Assembly (NCBI GenBank): GCA_934717185.1
Contig: CAKUYQ010000007.1
Location: forward strand, 1 to 64,000
Source: an uncultured Bacteroidales bacterium
GTDB taxonomy: Bacteria > Bacteroidota > Bacteroidia > Bacteroidales > UBA932
Reading direction: 5' to 3'
DNA length: 64,000 nt
Shown here: positions 26,292 to 35,300 of the stretch, one piece after another
Numbering within the stretch: position 1 is the first letter of the stretch
Layout: each line of letters begins with the position of its first letter
Position numbers and translations under genes: made by a program
The notes under the pieces: model-generated
What the model was told of the DNA's origin: nothing
What the model saw: only the letters and a program-made list of their open reading frames with translations
Databases searched by the model: none

Positions 26292-29200
26292 ATGAAAACT
26301 GCTTATAAATCGTTGTACAGCATAATACTCCTTATTATGCTCATGCTTCTTATACCTCTCATTTCCGGTGCAGCAGATACCATAAGGGTGAACATACCGC
26401 GTGTTACAGTGACAATGGCAAGAAGCTACAATTTTAGCAGTGCCGCCAACTCTGTATATGTTCCCGTGGAGTTCAACTCTGCAATGAGTGCAGACAAGGT
26501 AGCAGATTACATAGAGGAGAGCAATGCATTCCTCTTTGACCATTACGGAGAGGATGTGGTGGAGATAAGCGGTGTATCGGATGACTTTGGCACCATCTAC
26601 TTGGACATCAAACCAAATACAGGAATAAAACGTGTCCTTCTCATCACAAGCGTCAGCAGCGGCAGCAAGGTAATAACGGTGGTGCAGGCAGGTGACACCC
26701 CCGAGCCTGAACCTGAACCCGAACCTGAGCCTGACGAGAAGTTCAACATCCCGGGCAACTGGAAGATGGTGCGCCACTACACGGACGAGACAGGCAACAA
26801 CTATATTACGGACATCACATTCTATGACGGCTTGGGATATCCCTCACAGATAGTAAATGTTGGGGCATCCCCTACCGGGAACAGGAACATTGTTACCCCT
26901 ATAGTCTATGACAGGATGAGAAGGAGCGACTCCGTCCTCTTCCTGCCGTATGCCTCGGCTACTGTCAATACCATAAAGGAGGAGAGTGCGCCTCTGCAGG
27001 GGCAAAGCTCTTTCTACGGCACAATGTTCGGCACAGGCGAGAGCGGCCATGCCAAGACAAGAAAGGTATATGAACCATCCGAGCTGAACAGGGTATCCCG
27101 GGAGCATAAGCCGGGAAGCGCATACACAAACAAGAATGTCTCCTACAGCTATGAGACTAACAGTACAAACGAGGTATTTAATCTTAGGGTAAATCTTGCT
27201 ACGGGAGCACTCCATGCAGACGGTTCATATCCCTACTACGATGCAGGAACACTCTTCAAGGATGTGGCAACCGACGAGGACGGGAATACATTCACAACTT
27301 ATAAAGATGTTGCGGGAAGATTGATAATGGAGAAGAGGGGAACAGACAGCAAGACATATTATGTCTACGATGACAGAGGCTTTCTCTCTTGGGTGATTAC
27401 TCCTGCCGGAAGTGCCCTGCTCTCTTCATCTTCCAATTGGAGCAAAACAAGCACGAATGCCGTCAACTACTGCTATGTCTACAGCCATGACTACAGAGGC
27501 AACATTACAGAGAAGAGCATACCCGGAGCAGGTACAAGCGAGTATGTCTATGACAAGGGGGGAAGACTTGTACTTGAAAGGGATGCCAATCTTAAGGAGA
27601 AGAACAGATGGATATATCGTGTCTATGACAACATAGGACGGGAGATAGAGTGTAATCTTGTGCAGGGTACGGCATCGGTGACAAGAGCTTCGGCACAGTC
27701 AAAGTATGACAATATTTCTCCCGACAATTCCTATCCTCAACTTGGTGGCGGAACGCCCGATACTCCTCCGTCTGCTATTGGGAACTTTACCCTTATATGC
27801 AAGCTCTTACAGACAAGGTTCGGAGGTGGGGTGTACCGCACGGCATCCTCCACTCAGACATCATCATTTACTGTTCCGTCTTATCTTGCCTTCTCACCCG
27901 TGAGCGGTGTGGCAGAGAGTGCAGATTTGGATAATGTGAAGGTAATCGGTTACAAGCTCTATGAGAAGATTGCACTGCTTGACGGAAGTGAAAACGGTAA
28001 TGCAGGCAGTGGTAATACAAGTTATATAGAGAGGGCATTCCATTATGACAGGAAAGGAAGGGTGATGCAGGTGGTGGAGAAAAACTCTACAGGAGGTATA
28101 AGCAGGACAAGCACAAAGTATGACTTCAGGGGAAACATCCTTACAGTGAACGAGAACCACTCGGCAGGCAGTCTTACAATAACAAAAGGGACGGTATACA
28201 GTTATGACCAAAGAGGAAGGATGCTCAGCGAGAAGGTGTCAATAAACGGAGCAGAGAAGGCTACGGTAAGCTACAGCTATGATGCTCTTGGCAATCTTAC
28301 GGGAAAGAGTTACGGCAACGGGGTGACAGACAACCTGCAGTACAACATTCAGGGATGGGGAACGGTGTCGCAGACTATGAAGGGAAGCGAGACGCTGTAC
28401 AGCCAGAGGCTGAGCTACTATGATGCGGAGAAAGGTAGCGGACTGTATAACGGCAATATCTCCGAGTGGAGAATGCAGCAGGGGACAAACGCTGCAAGCA
28501 CATACAGGTACGGTTATGACGGATTGGGAAGGCTTACAACAAGTAGCAGATATGCCGGAAGCGGTACAAGTGCTACAAACAGCTGGTGCGAGAGGGGGAT
28601 AGATTATGATCTTAACGGAAATATTGTTACCTTGCAGAGGTTTGGCAGTAGTGCGAGCACGGCAGAGGATAATCTGTTCTACGACTACAGCGGCAACAGG
28701 CTCACAGCCCTTACAGGCAGCAGCCGGGGAGCTGAGCTGAATGCTTCATACAGCTATGATGCAGGTGGCAACATGCTCTATGACGGCAGAAGAGGATTGG
28801 GAATAAGCTACAACATTCTCAATCTGCCGGCCAAGGTGGTGGAGAAGGCAGGTGCAACGGCGGCAGACGGTGCGGTAAAGGCGGAGTATCTCTACAGTGC
28901 AGATGGAACTAAACAAAGAGTTGTAGACGCTACAGGCAGTAACGGTTATCTCTATCTTGGGACGTTGGTACTCTCAAAGAGCGGAGAGAGCTACTCATTG
29001 GCAAGCACAGGGTTTGGTGGAGGACGGATAATAGGCGCTGCCAATAACAGTTGTTTGGCATACTACTACGGTACAGATCACTTGGGCAGTGTGAGGGTGA
29101 TAACGGACAGCAGCGGCAGTGTGGTGGAAAGGAATGACTACTACCCTTTGGGTATGAGAACAGCCACAGGCAACAGCTATCCGCAGCTTGCAACCAACCT

Positions 29201-30011
29201 CTACAAGTACAACGGCAAGGAGGTGCAGACAGTTGGAAATCTTGGCTTCACAGACTACGGAGCAAGGATGTACGATGACTTCACCGGACGATGGTTTGTT
29301 CCGGATCCGTTGGCAGAGAAGTACGCCTCAATGTCTCCTTACATGTACTGCGGTGGAAATCCGATAATAATAGTGGACGTGGATGGAAGAATTTTGTTCT
29401 TACATCGTTTCATTTATTACTACAATGCCGTAATTTGCGAATATTTAATACCATACAATACTGTACGTGAAATAGGTTACACTATGCAACATCCTATTAA
29501 CGCATTAAGAGTTGGACATGCTATGGATGGCAGTGATTGGGGTAATATTTCAACAGTAGCATCAAATTTTGCAATTAACATATCAAATAAGGCAAAACTA
29601 ACTTCAGGGCATGAAGGCGACCAAGGAAATGCTTTACGACATGTTATATGGCAAAGCATAATTACAAGAGATCTTGGTGAGGAACAAGCTGTAAGGATTG
29701 GAAATACTCATGAACATAATCCATACACAAATTTAAATAATAGGCAGTTTGATAATATGGGAAGAGCTGATCAAACAATAGATTTACTCAACAACATTAT
29801 TGGCAGAGAAATAGGAAAACAAAATCCTAATGCAAATAACAAAGAGCTTGCAAGAAAAGCAGTTGAAGAATTCTACAAAAATGGGCTATGGACGGCTATA
29901 GAAACAGAGAATGGTATTACTATTCAAAAAACGACAATTAACGAAGAGGAATATAATAAAGCTATTGAGGAGATCAATAGAAAGAACGAGAAAGGATTAA
30001 ATTTTAATTAA
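26292..30011 (+). CDS. RHS-repeat polymorphic toxin with DUF6973-like tip
   Basis: From the ATG at 26292 the product is 1239 residues. A signal peptide (MKTAYKSLYSIILLIMLMLLIPLISGA) leads into an Ig-like domain of about 100 residues and a Pro-Glu linker. About 850 residues of YD/RHS repeats end in the RHS core (DHLGSVRVITDSSGSVVERNDYYPLG, then DPLAEKYASMSPYMYCGGNP and VDVDGR). The repeats should form a cocoon around the tip. The last roughly 210 residues, from 29383, are an AT-rich tip with GDQGNALRHVIWQSIITRDLG, NTHEHNP and DLLNNIIGREIG. This pattern resembles DUF6973, a family I remember from RHS and wall-associated proteins. Its activity is unknown. Export of the N-terminus implies delivery outside the cell. 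Confidence 0.85.
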   Translation: MKTAYKSLYSIILLIMLMLLIPLISGAADTIRVNIPRVTVTMARSYNFSSAANSVYVPVEFNSAMSADKVADYIEESNAFLFDHYGEDVVEISGVSDDFGTIYLDIKPNTGIKRVLLITSVSSGSKVITVVQAGDTPEPEPEPEPEPDEKFNIPGNWKMVRHYTDETGNNYITDITFYDGLGYPSQIVNVGASPTGNRNIVTPIVYDRMRRSDSVLFLPYASATVNTIKEESAPLQGQSSFYGTMFGTGESGHAKTRKVYEPSELNRVSREHKPGSAYTNKNVSYSYETNSTNEVFNLRVNLATGALHADGSYPYYDAGTLFKDVATDEDGNTFTTYKDVAGRLIMEKRGTDSKTYYVYDDRGFLSWVITPAGSALLSSSSNWSKTSTNAVNYCYVYSHDYRGNITEKSIPGAGTSEYVYDKGGRLVLERDANLKEKNRWIYRVYDNIGREIECNLVQGTASVTRASAQSKYDNISPDNSYPQLGGGTPDTPPSAIGNFTLICKLLQTRFGGGVYRTASSTQTSSFTVPSYLAFSPVSGVAESADLDNVKVIGYKLYEKIALLDGSENGNAGSGNTSYIERAFHYDRKGRVMQVVEKNSTGGISRTSTKYDFRGNILTVNENHSAGSLTITKGTVYSYDQRGRMLSEKVSINGAEKATVSYSYDALGNLTGKSYGNGVTDNLQYNIQGWGTVSQTMKGSETLYSQRLSYYDAEKGSGLYNGNISEWRMQQGTNAASTYRYGYDGLGRLTTSSRYAGSGTSATNSWCERGIDYDLNGNIVTLQRFGSSASTAEDNLFYDYSGNRLTALTGSSRGAELNASYSYDAGGNMLYDGRRGLGISYNILNLPAKVVEKAGATAADGAVKAEYLYSADGTKQRVVDATGSNGYLYLGTLVLSKSGESYSLASTGFGGGRIIGAANNSCLAYYYGTDHLGSVRVITDSSGSVVERNDYYPLGMRTATGNSYPQLATNLYKYNGKEVQTVGNLGFTDYGARMYDDFTGRWFVPDPLAEKYASMSPYMYCGGNPIIIVDVDGRILFLHRFIYYYNAVICEYLIPYNTVREIGYTMQHPINALRVGHAMDGSDWGNISTVASNFAINISNKAKLTSGHEGDQGNALRHVIWQSIITRDLGEEQAVRIGNTHEHNPYTNLNNRQFDNMGRADQTIDLLNNIIGREIGKQNPNANNKELARKAVEEFYKNGLWTAIETENGITIQKTTINEEEYNKAIEEINRKNEKGLNFN

Positions 30012-30023
30012 ACAATAGTTGAT

Positions 30024-30632
30024 ATGATAAATATAGTTAAAATCACACTTACATCTATTATAATCATATTAAATATTGTAGGATGTAATAATTTCCCAAG
30101 TAAGATAAGCGATTATGTAATAAATAATTGTAGTTTTGATAATTCAGATACATGTTACATAAATTTAAAAGATGTTTTTAATGTTGATTATGATACCCTG
30201 TTTATAGTAAGTAGTATTGAAAATATTACAGGTATAAGAAATATCTCTGGTTGTAAGACATTAGAAAAGAATTTTAGATTTTCATTAGACGAGGATCTGA
30301 AGATATTTACCTTGAAGAAAGATGATAAAGTTGTATACTACGATTTATGCCATTCTTATTCAGCAAAATTGCAAATTTATTTATATAGCTTCAAAGAAAT
30401 ATATGACATAGGATTTTTTGATGGAGAGGAAACATATGCAACTGGAAATTTTTCAACAGATTCAATTTTCCTTATCAAGCGAAAGGATAGTGACAGAGAT
30501 TTTTACACGCTTTATTGTAGAATGGAGCAGAGAAATAATAAGAAAAAGTATATAAAGAAAAATGCTGTTTATTCTTATCAAAAAAGAACAGGTGATCAAG
30601 TTAGTGAAGATGATTGGGTTATTTTGGAGTAG
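30024..30632 (+). CDS. Putative lipoprotein immunity protein for the RHS tip
   Basis: A 202-residue protein of no family known to me. The N-terminus is a lipoprotein signal (MINIVKITLTSIIIILNIVGC, lipobox IVGC). The mature part is a mixed-charge, probably beta-rich domain. It begins 12 bases after the toxin stop and shares the low GC of the toxin tip, both unlike the GC-richer RHS core. This is the expected place and composition of an immunity gene acquired together with its tip. A periplasmic lipoprotein would fit a toxin acting in the periplasm or on the envelope. The role is inferred. Confidence 0.6.
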   Translation: MINIVKITLTSIIIILNIVGCNNFPSKISDYVINNCSFDNSDTCYINLKDVFNVDYDTLFIVSSIENITGIRNISGCKTLEKNFRFSLDEDLKIFTLKKDDKVVYYDLCHSYSAKLQIYLYSFKEIYDIGFFDGEETYATGNFSTDSIFLIKRKDSDRDFYTLYCRMEQRNNKKKYIKKNAVYSYQKRTGDQVSEDDWVILE

Positions 30633-30677
30633 AACTCTGCGATAATAAATTATCCAACAGTAATTTATAAAAAAACT

Positions 30678-32021
30678 GAGTCCACTTTAAAAAGTGGCAT
30701 ATTTTGAATTTAGTCTGACCACTGCGTTCATTCTGAGTGATACATGGCAATCGTCTCTGTGGGTGAAAATATTTTGAGAAATCGCCTTGATAGAGTCGAA
30801 AACTTCTCTGAGAGGCCCGAAAAGGGCAAAAATTGCTCTTTGAAATGTTGAAATCAGGAATATTACGTAATCGCGGAGACGCTTACTTTTCAACAGCCTC
30901 TTGAAGAAAATGGCAGTCTGCAAATACTGCAGTTTCTACTTGAACGGAAGTGATGATGTTAGGCTTGCCTTCCTCTACTGTTTCTGTGATGTTGGTCACA
31001 TATCCTTGCACCTTCTGTTCATTCTTGTTACGAAAGGTCGCATCAGGATCATTAGGATTTTGGAGACTGTCAGCCTTTATCTCCTTTCTGTCCCGAAGAA
31101 CAGCTTTCTCGTCCTCTATAACATACTGTTCCTCAAACAGACGTTGAAGAAGATTGTGTTCAGGAGAGGTTTCTGGAAAAGCCGCAAGCATCTCCATGAT
31201 GAAGTTGCCAATTATGGCAAGATTGCTCTGAAGCGATTCTGCGTCTGAACGGTAAACGGTCTTTGAGGAATCCTCCTTCAAATATGCCTTTGCCCGCTCT
31301 TCCTGCTCTGTGGAGAGCTTGGTAAGCATGCACGTCTTGAGAAACCGGACCAGAGTTGTATGTATCAGTTCATAGCGAGACTGGCGAGCGATATTGCTGC
31401 CGATAAGCTTGCTGTCCATACGGACACTCTTGCCGGATATCTTGAGAAGGCGTACCTGATTGCCTGCTATATGTTCAAAGCACAGCTGCATAAGGTCAAT
31501 GCCTGTCCTTTCCTGATACTCGCAGATACGGCGACGAAACAGATAATAGGTGTCTATTGATGGGGGGACATCCGTCAGAAGTTCCAAGCCGAGGGCCTTT
31601 CTGGCAAGAAGGTCAAACTCGCACTTCTCAAACAGATCTTCGTCACTGCAACCGAATCCTTCCTTCAAGACCGACATAGCTACGAGTATGCGGATTGAAG
31701 CATTAGGACAGCCGCTCTTCTTGCCTTCCGGGAACAGAGGCTTGAAGATATCCTCGTCAATCTTGGTCGTTACAAGACTATAGAATTGGTTATGCCATGC
31801 GTTGGGGGCAGAATACTTCTTTGAGGCACGACTGCCCAACTGCATCGAAGGAGCCGTGAACATGTCCAACTGTGGATGCGGATCTGTCTTTTTAAACATC
31901 GTCTTTCTGTTTGATTGATAGCATAAAGATACGAAAATAATTCCAGATAACAGCATTAACCAGAGATTATTTTAGCGATAGATAAACATCTAAAACAAGA
32001 CTTACTTTTTAAAGTGGACTC
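30678..32021. mobile_element. Internally deleted IS1182-like insertion sequence
   Basis: Perfect 18-bp terminal inverted repeats (GAGTCCACTTTAAAAAGT at 30678-30695 and its complement at 32004-32021) bound 1344 bases. The only gene, on the minus strand, lacks the rest of the catalytic domain, while the terminal 190 bases are kept, so the middle was lost. No target duplication is obvious (AACT against AAAT). The element is non-autonomous but might be moved by an intact relative. Confidence 0.85.
30883..31899 (-). pseudogene. Truncated IS1182-family transposase
   Basis: 338 residues from the ATG at 31899. It has the DUF772-type N-terminal domain (FKPLFPEGKKSGCPNASIRILVAMSVLKEGFGCSDEDLFEKCEFDLLARKALG) and the first catalytic Asp region (VRMDSKLIGSNIARQSRYELIH). 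The reading stops after TSVQVETAVFADCHFLQEAVEK, just where full-length relatives continue to the second Asp and the Glu. The sequence then passes into the terminal part of the element in another frame. The protein should be inactive. Confidence 0.85.
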
Positions 32022-32073
32022 AAATATGAATAAAACGAAAATGCAACTGACATACAAACACCAACAGAACACT

Positions 32074-32110
32074 GGCAGTGTGGTAGAGAGGAACGACTTG
32101 TCAACCAACG
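32074..32110 (+). pseudogene. RHS-core remnant
   Basis: Bases 32074-32097 encode GSVVERND, the same octapeptide as the RHS core at 29115-29138, with only synonymous differences in that stretch. A short tail (TCAACCAACG) resembles the core about 50 bases further on. It is a scar of a second RHS core or displaced tip, cut off from the main gene by the IS. Confidence 0.6.
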
Positions 32111-32130
32111 GAAGAGCGATTGCTAAAATC

Positions 32131-32188
32131 AGCTTTAGCGTTGGCTTTCAAAATTAAATCAGCTAAAGCCAATGCTAACGCCAATGCA
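32131..32188. repeat. Composite degenerate repeat, copy 4
   Basis: AGCTTTAGCGTTGGCTTT (32131-32148) faces AGCTAAAGCCAATGC plus TAACGCCAATGC (32161-32187), so the arms can pair. It has no 9-bp units. It supplies the last four codons and stop of the oxidoreductase gene. Confidence 0.65.
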
Positions 32189-33758
32189 TAGTCTCAGATA
32201 TCATTCGGGCTGCATTAATGCCATCTATGGCAGAGGAGACAATACCGCCGGCATATCCTGCACCTTCGCCGCAAGGATAAAGGCCGGGTAGATCTATATG
32301 CTCCAAAGTGTTGGGATTACGGGGAATACGCACGGGAGACGATGTTCTTGATTCGGTTGCTACAAGAAGGGCGTCCTTGGTATAATATCCTTTTAGTTTT
32401 TTGTCAAATTCAATAAAGCCTTTCTGCAACGCCTCAACAATAAATTGGGGCAGCATTGTATGTAAAGGAGCCGAGTAAACTCCGCAAAGATAAGATGATG
32501 CAGGCAGATTGGCAGACATTCTGTTGTTTACAAAATCTGTCATACGTTGCGCAGGAGCCTTTAAAGAGCCGTCGCCACACTCAAACAGATGCTGTTCAAT
32601 CCTTTTTTGAAACCTTAAGAGTTTTAGAGGATCTCCGTCTTTAAATGAAGGGTTATCTTTAACATCATCAGGGTTTACGGAGACCACCACACCCGCATTA
32701 GCAAGCCTTGAACTCCTTGCCGAATTGCTCATACCGTTAAGTACAATCTCTCCCGGAGCGGTTGCAGCAGGTACAAGCACCCCTCCCGGGCACATACAGA
32801 ATGAGAAAACGCCCCTGCCATTAACCTGTGCCACAGCAGAATATTCTGCAACAGGAAGTGCCGGATCGTCATTGTTTCTGTAACGTATTCTGTTTATAAG
32901 TTTCTGCGGATGTTCAACTCGCACACCAAGCGCAAACCCTTTTGCCTCAAGTGCCCACCCCTTTTCATAGAACAACTCATATATGTCACGAGCCGAATGA
33001 CCCGTTGCAAGAATTACATTCTTGGTTCTAAAGAGCTTTTCACCGGCAGCAACTGTCCATCTTTTATCATCTTTTGATGCTTCAAAAGAGATATCTGTAA
33101 CTCTTGTATTAAAATGCACCTCTCCCCCACACTCCACAATCTTCTTGCGCATATTCTCTATAATTGCAGGAAGTCTGTCGCTGCCAATATGAGCGTGAGT
33201 TTCAATCATAATATCGGGGTCTGCACCAAACTTTACAAAAGTGGCCAACACCTCCTCTACATTCCCCCTTTTTGTTGAGCGTGTGTATAGTTTGCCATCT
33301 GAGTATGTGCCTGCCCCACCCTCTCCAAAACAGTAGTTGGAATCAGGATTAACAACGCCGCTGCGGCACATGGTGGCATTGTCTATCTTTCTGGTACGCA
33401 CATCCTTGCCTCTTTCCAATATAATTGGCTTAATGCCGCGCTGTAACAGAGTAAGAGCAGCAAAAAGCCCCGCAGGCCCGCACCCTATGATTACAACCTC
33501 CTCTACAGCATCTGCTGCAGAGGTAACATTAAGATACGGCTTCAGCTCAAACCGCTCCAAAGGTGGTTCACCCTCCAATCTATACCTTATGCGATATCTG
33601 TAAAGCACCCTCCCCATTCTGGCATCAAGAGAACGTTTCACCACCTCAAACTCCTTTATTCTCTCTAAAGGTCTCTTTATTTTGGTTGCCAAAACAGACA
33701 GGATCTTGTTTGACGAAGGCTTTATCTTAGCATCGAACGATAGCTCTATTTCACTCAT
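32175..33758 (-). CDS. NAD(FAD)-utilising dehydrogenase-type flavoprotein
   Basis: A 527-residue flavoprotein of the COG2509-type family common in Bacteroidetes. An N-terminal domain of about 90 residues precedes the FAD Rossmann motif VVIIGCGPAGLFAALTLLQRGIKPIILERG. Further stretches are NPDSNYCFGEGGAGTYSDGKL, ILATGHSARDIYELF, GRGVFSFCMCPGGVLVPAA and the closing GLYPCGEGAGYAGGIVSSAIDGINAA. The substrate is unknown. The stop and last residues (MHWR) lie in the dispersed repeat at 32131-32188, so the original end has probably been replaced. It lies 21 bases after tsaD in the same direction. Confidence 0.85.
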   Translation of the reverse strand: MSEIELSFDAKIKPSSNKILSVLATKIKRPLERIKEFEVVKRSLDARMGRVLYRYRIRYRLEGEPPLERFELKPYLNVTSAADAVEEVVIIGCGPAGLFAALTLLQRGIKPIILERGKDVRTRKIDNATMCRSGVVNPDSNYCFGEGGAGTYSDGKLYTRSTKRGNVEEVLATFVKFGADPDIMIETHAHIGSDRLPAIIENMRKKIVECGGEVHFNTRVTDISFEASKDDKRWTVAAGEKLFRTKNVILATGHSARDIYELFYEKGWALEAKGFALGVRVEHPQKLINRIRYRNNDDPALPVAEYSAVAQVNGRGVFSFCMCPGGVLVPAATAPGEIVLNGMSNSARSSRLANAGVVVSVNPDDVKDNPSFKDGDPLKLLRFQKRIEQHLFECGDGSLKAPAQRMTDFVNNRMSANLPASSYLCGVYSAPLHTMLPQFIVEALQKGFIEFDKKLKGYYTKDALLVATESRTSSPVRIPRNPNTLEHIDLPGLYPCGEGAGYAGGIVSSAIDGINAARMISETMHWR

Positions 33759-33779
33759 CTGTACACAGTTCTATAATCT

Positions 33780-34805
33780 TTATCTCATTTCCGCGGCACG
33801 CGAAACAGGCGGAGCATCCAAAGGGCAGACAAGCCCCTGCCTAAACTTGAACAACCCGGTAATTGCAATCATTGCCGCATTGTCTGTAGTGAACTTAAAC
33901 TCGGGGATAAAACAGGTCCAACCACGCTTGCTCCCCTCTTCTGCAACCCTGTTGCGCAATCCCGAATTAGCCGAAACCCCGCCGCCAAGGGCTACTGTCT
34001 TTATACCTGTCTCCTTAACAGCCTTGAGGAGCTTATCCATTAGAATATCTATAAGATGCTTTTGGAACGAAGCGCAAATATCCTCCTTGTTCTCCTCTAT
34101 GAAATTAGGGTTCTCCTTTAATTGGTCTCTCACAAAATAGAGAAGAGATGTCTTTATACCACTAAAACTGAAATCCAACCCGGGAAGATGAGGTTTTGAA
34201 AACTTAAATCTGTTTGGGTCTCCCAACTTTGCCAACCTGTCTACAATAGGGCCACCAGGATAACCCAACCCCATCATCTTGGAACATTTGTCAAACGCCT
34301 CCCCCACAGCATCATCTATCGTATGCCCTACAACCTCAAAATCCAAATAATCATTAACCTTTACAATCTGAGTATGGCCTCCCGATACCAACAATGCCAA
34401 GAATGGGAACTCTGGCACCCTGTTCTCCCCTCCCTCCTGCTTGATAAAATGAGACAGAATATGCCCCTGCAGATGATTGACCTCAACCAGAGGCTTGCCC
34501 AAAGAGATGGAGAGACCCTTGGCAAAGGAGGTTCCTACCAACAAAGAGCCCAAAAGCCCGGGCCCCCTTGTAAAAGCAATTGCATCTATCTCCTCTTTTC
34601 TTATTCCCGACAATCTTATCGCTTCACTTACAACCGGCACAATATTAAGCTGATGCGCACGCGATGCAAGCTCCGGTATTACCCCTCCGTAATTCTTATG
34701 GACATCCTGACTTGCCAGGACATTAGACAGCAGAAAGTCGTCTTTAATGACCGCCGCAGAGGTATCGTCACATGAAGACTCTATTCCAAGTATGATATAA
34801 CTCAT
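33780..34805 (-). CDS. tsaD: tRNA N6-adenosine threonylcarbamoyltransferase
   Basis: Transfers the threonylcarbamoyl group to A37 of ANN-decoding tRNAs. The ATG at 34805 (MSYIILGIESSCDDTSAAV) gives 341 residues. A TTG at 34829 lies inside the promoter box and is rejected. The metal-binding His111 and His115 in VNHLQGHILSH have the same numbering as in the E. coli protein. VSGGHTQIV and ALGGGVSANSGLR are the ATP-site motifs. mtaB, which modifies the same nucleotide further, is also in this window. Confidence 0.96.
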   Translation of the reverse strand: MSYIILGIESSCDDTSAAVIKDDFLLSNVLASQDVHKNYGGVIPELASRAHQLNIVPVVSEAIRLSGIRKEEIDAIAFTRGPGLLGSLLVGTSFAKGLSISLGKPLVEVNHLQGHILSHFIKQEGGENRVPEFPFLALLVSGGHTQIVKVNDYLDFEVVGHTIDDAVGEAFDKCSKMMGLGYPGGPIVDRLAKLGDPNRFKFSKPHLPGLDFSFSGIKTSLLYFVRDQLKENPNFIEENKEDICASFQKHLIDILMDKLLKAVKETGIKTVALGGGVSANSGLRNRVAEEGSKRGWTCFIPEFKFTTDNAAMIAITGLFKFRQGLVCPLDAPPVSRAAEMR

Positions 34806-34826
34806 CTGTAAAAAATTTAACAGACG

Positions 34827-34834
34827 CAAAATTA
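34827..34834 (-). promoter_or_regulatory. -7 promoter box for tsaD
   Basis: On the minus strand the bases read TAATTTTG, giving a leader of about 15 bases to the ATG at 34805. This decides the start against the upstream TTG. Confidence 0.55.
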
Positions 34835-34950
34835 GTCAGTTTTTCAAATTATATAGTTATTTTTGTAAAAATAAAAACTCACATAATATATGTGAGACAC
34901 TCCAATAATACCAAAACGACAATAAACACATATAAAAAGTTGAATTACTG

Positions 34951-35241
34951 ATGAATAAGAATAATAGTCCATATATAGCAGCTTTGACAGGTGGGGGATT
35001 TCTCTTGGAGGAGACTCTCACGCTGTTACCTTTGCTTCAAGCGGAGAACGGCGACCTCTTTTACAACTTCTTCATCTACCAATATCCGGCAGAGAAGGAG
35101 CAAAGCGACCCGTCGAAGGCTCAGAACACCCAGGACACGCTGACCCGCAACGCCCATTCGCCTGAATTCGTGCAGTATATCCATCAGCGCATCATCGACC
35201 ATATCACCATCCTGCCGCAAGGTGAAATTTCAATAGAATGA
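34951..35241 (+). pseudogene. Chimeric fragment, possibly a BrxA/DUF1819 remnant
   Basis: An open frame of 96 codons. The first 33 residues (SPYIAALTGGGFLLEETLTLLPLL) resemble the start of DUF1819/BrxA proteins of BREX defence systems, as far as I remember that family; this is not firm. After residue 34 the sequence (FYNFFIYQYPAEKEQSDPSKAQN, then HSPEFVQYIHQRIIDHI) looks unlike that family and is clearly GC-richer than its surroundings. A junction of two genes by deletion is suggested. No catalytic motif is visible. Confidence 0.4.
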
Positions 35242-35300
35242 GAAAAATCCTCAGCTTTGGAAAATTTTTCAATCATTTTTATAATTTATGATGTAAAATT

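Noticed and set aside
30687..30880. Separate small gene at the IS left end
   Set aside because: It lies within the inverted repeats and reads as a leftover of the deleted transposase region or the terminal non-coding part, without its own start.
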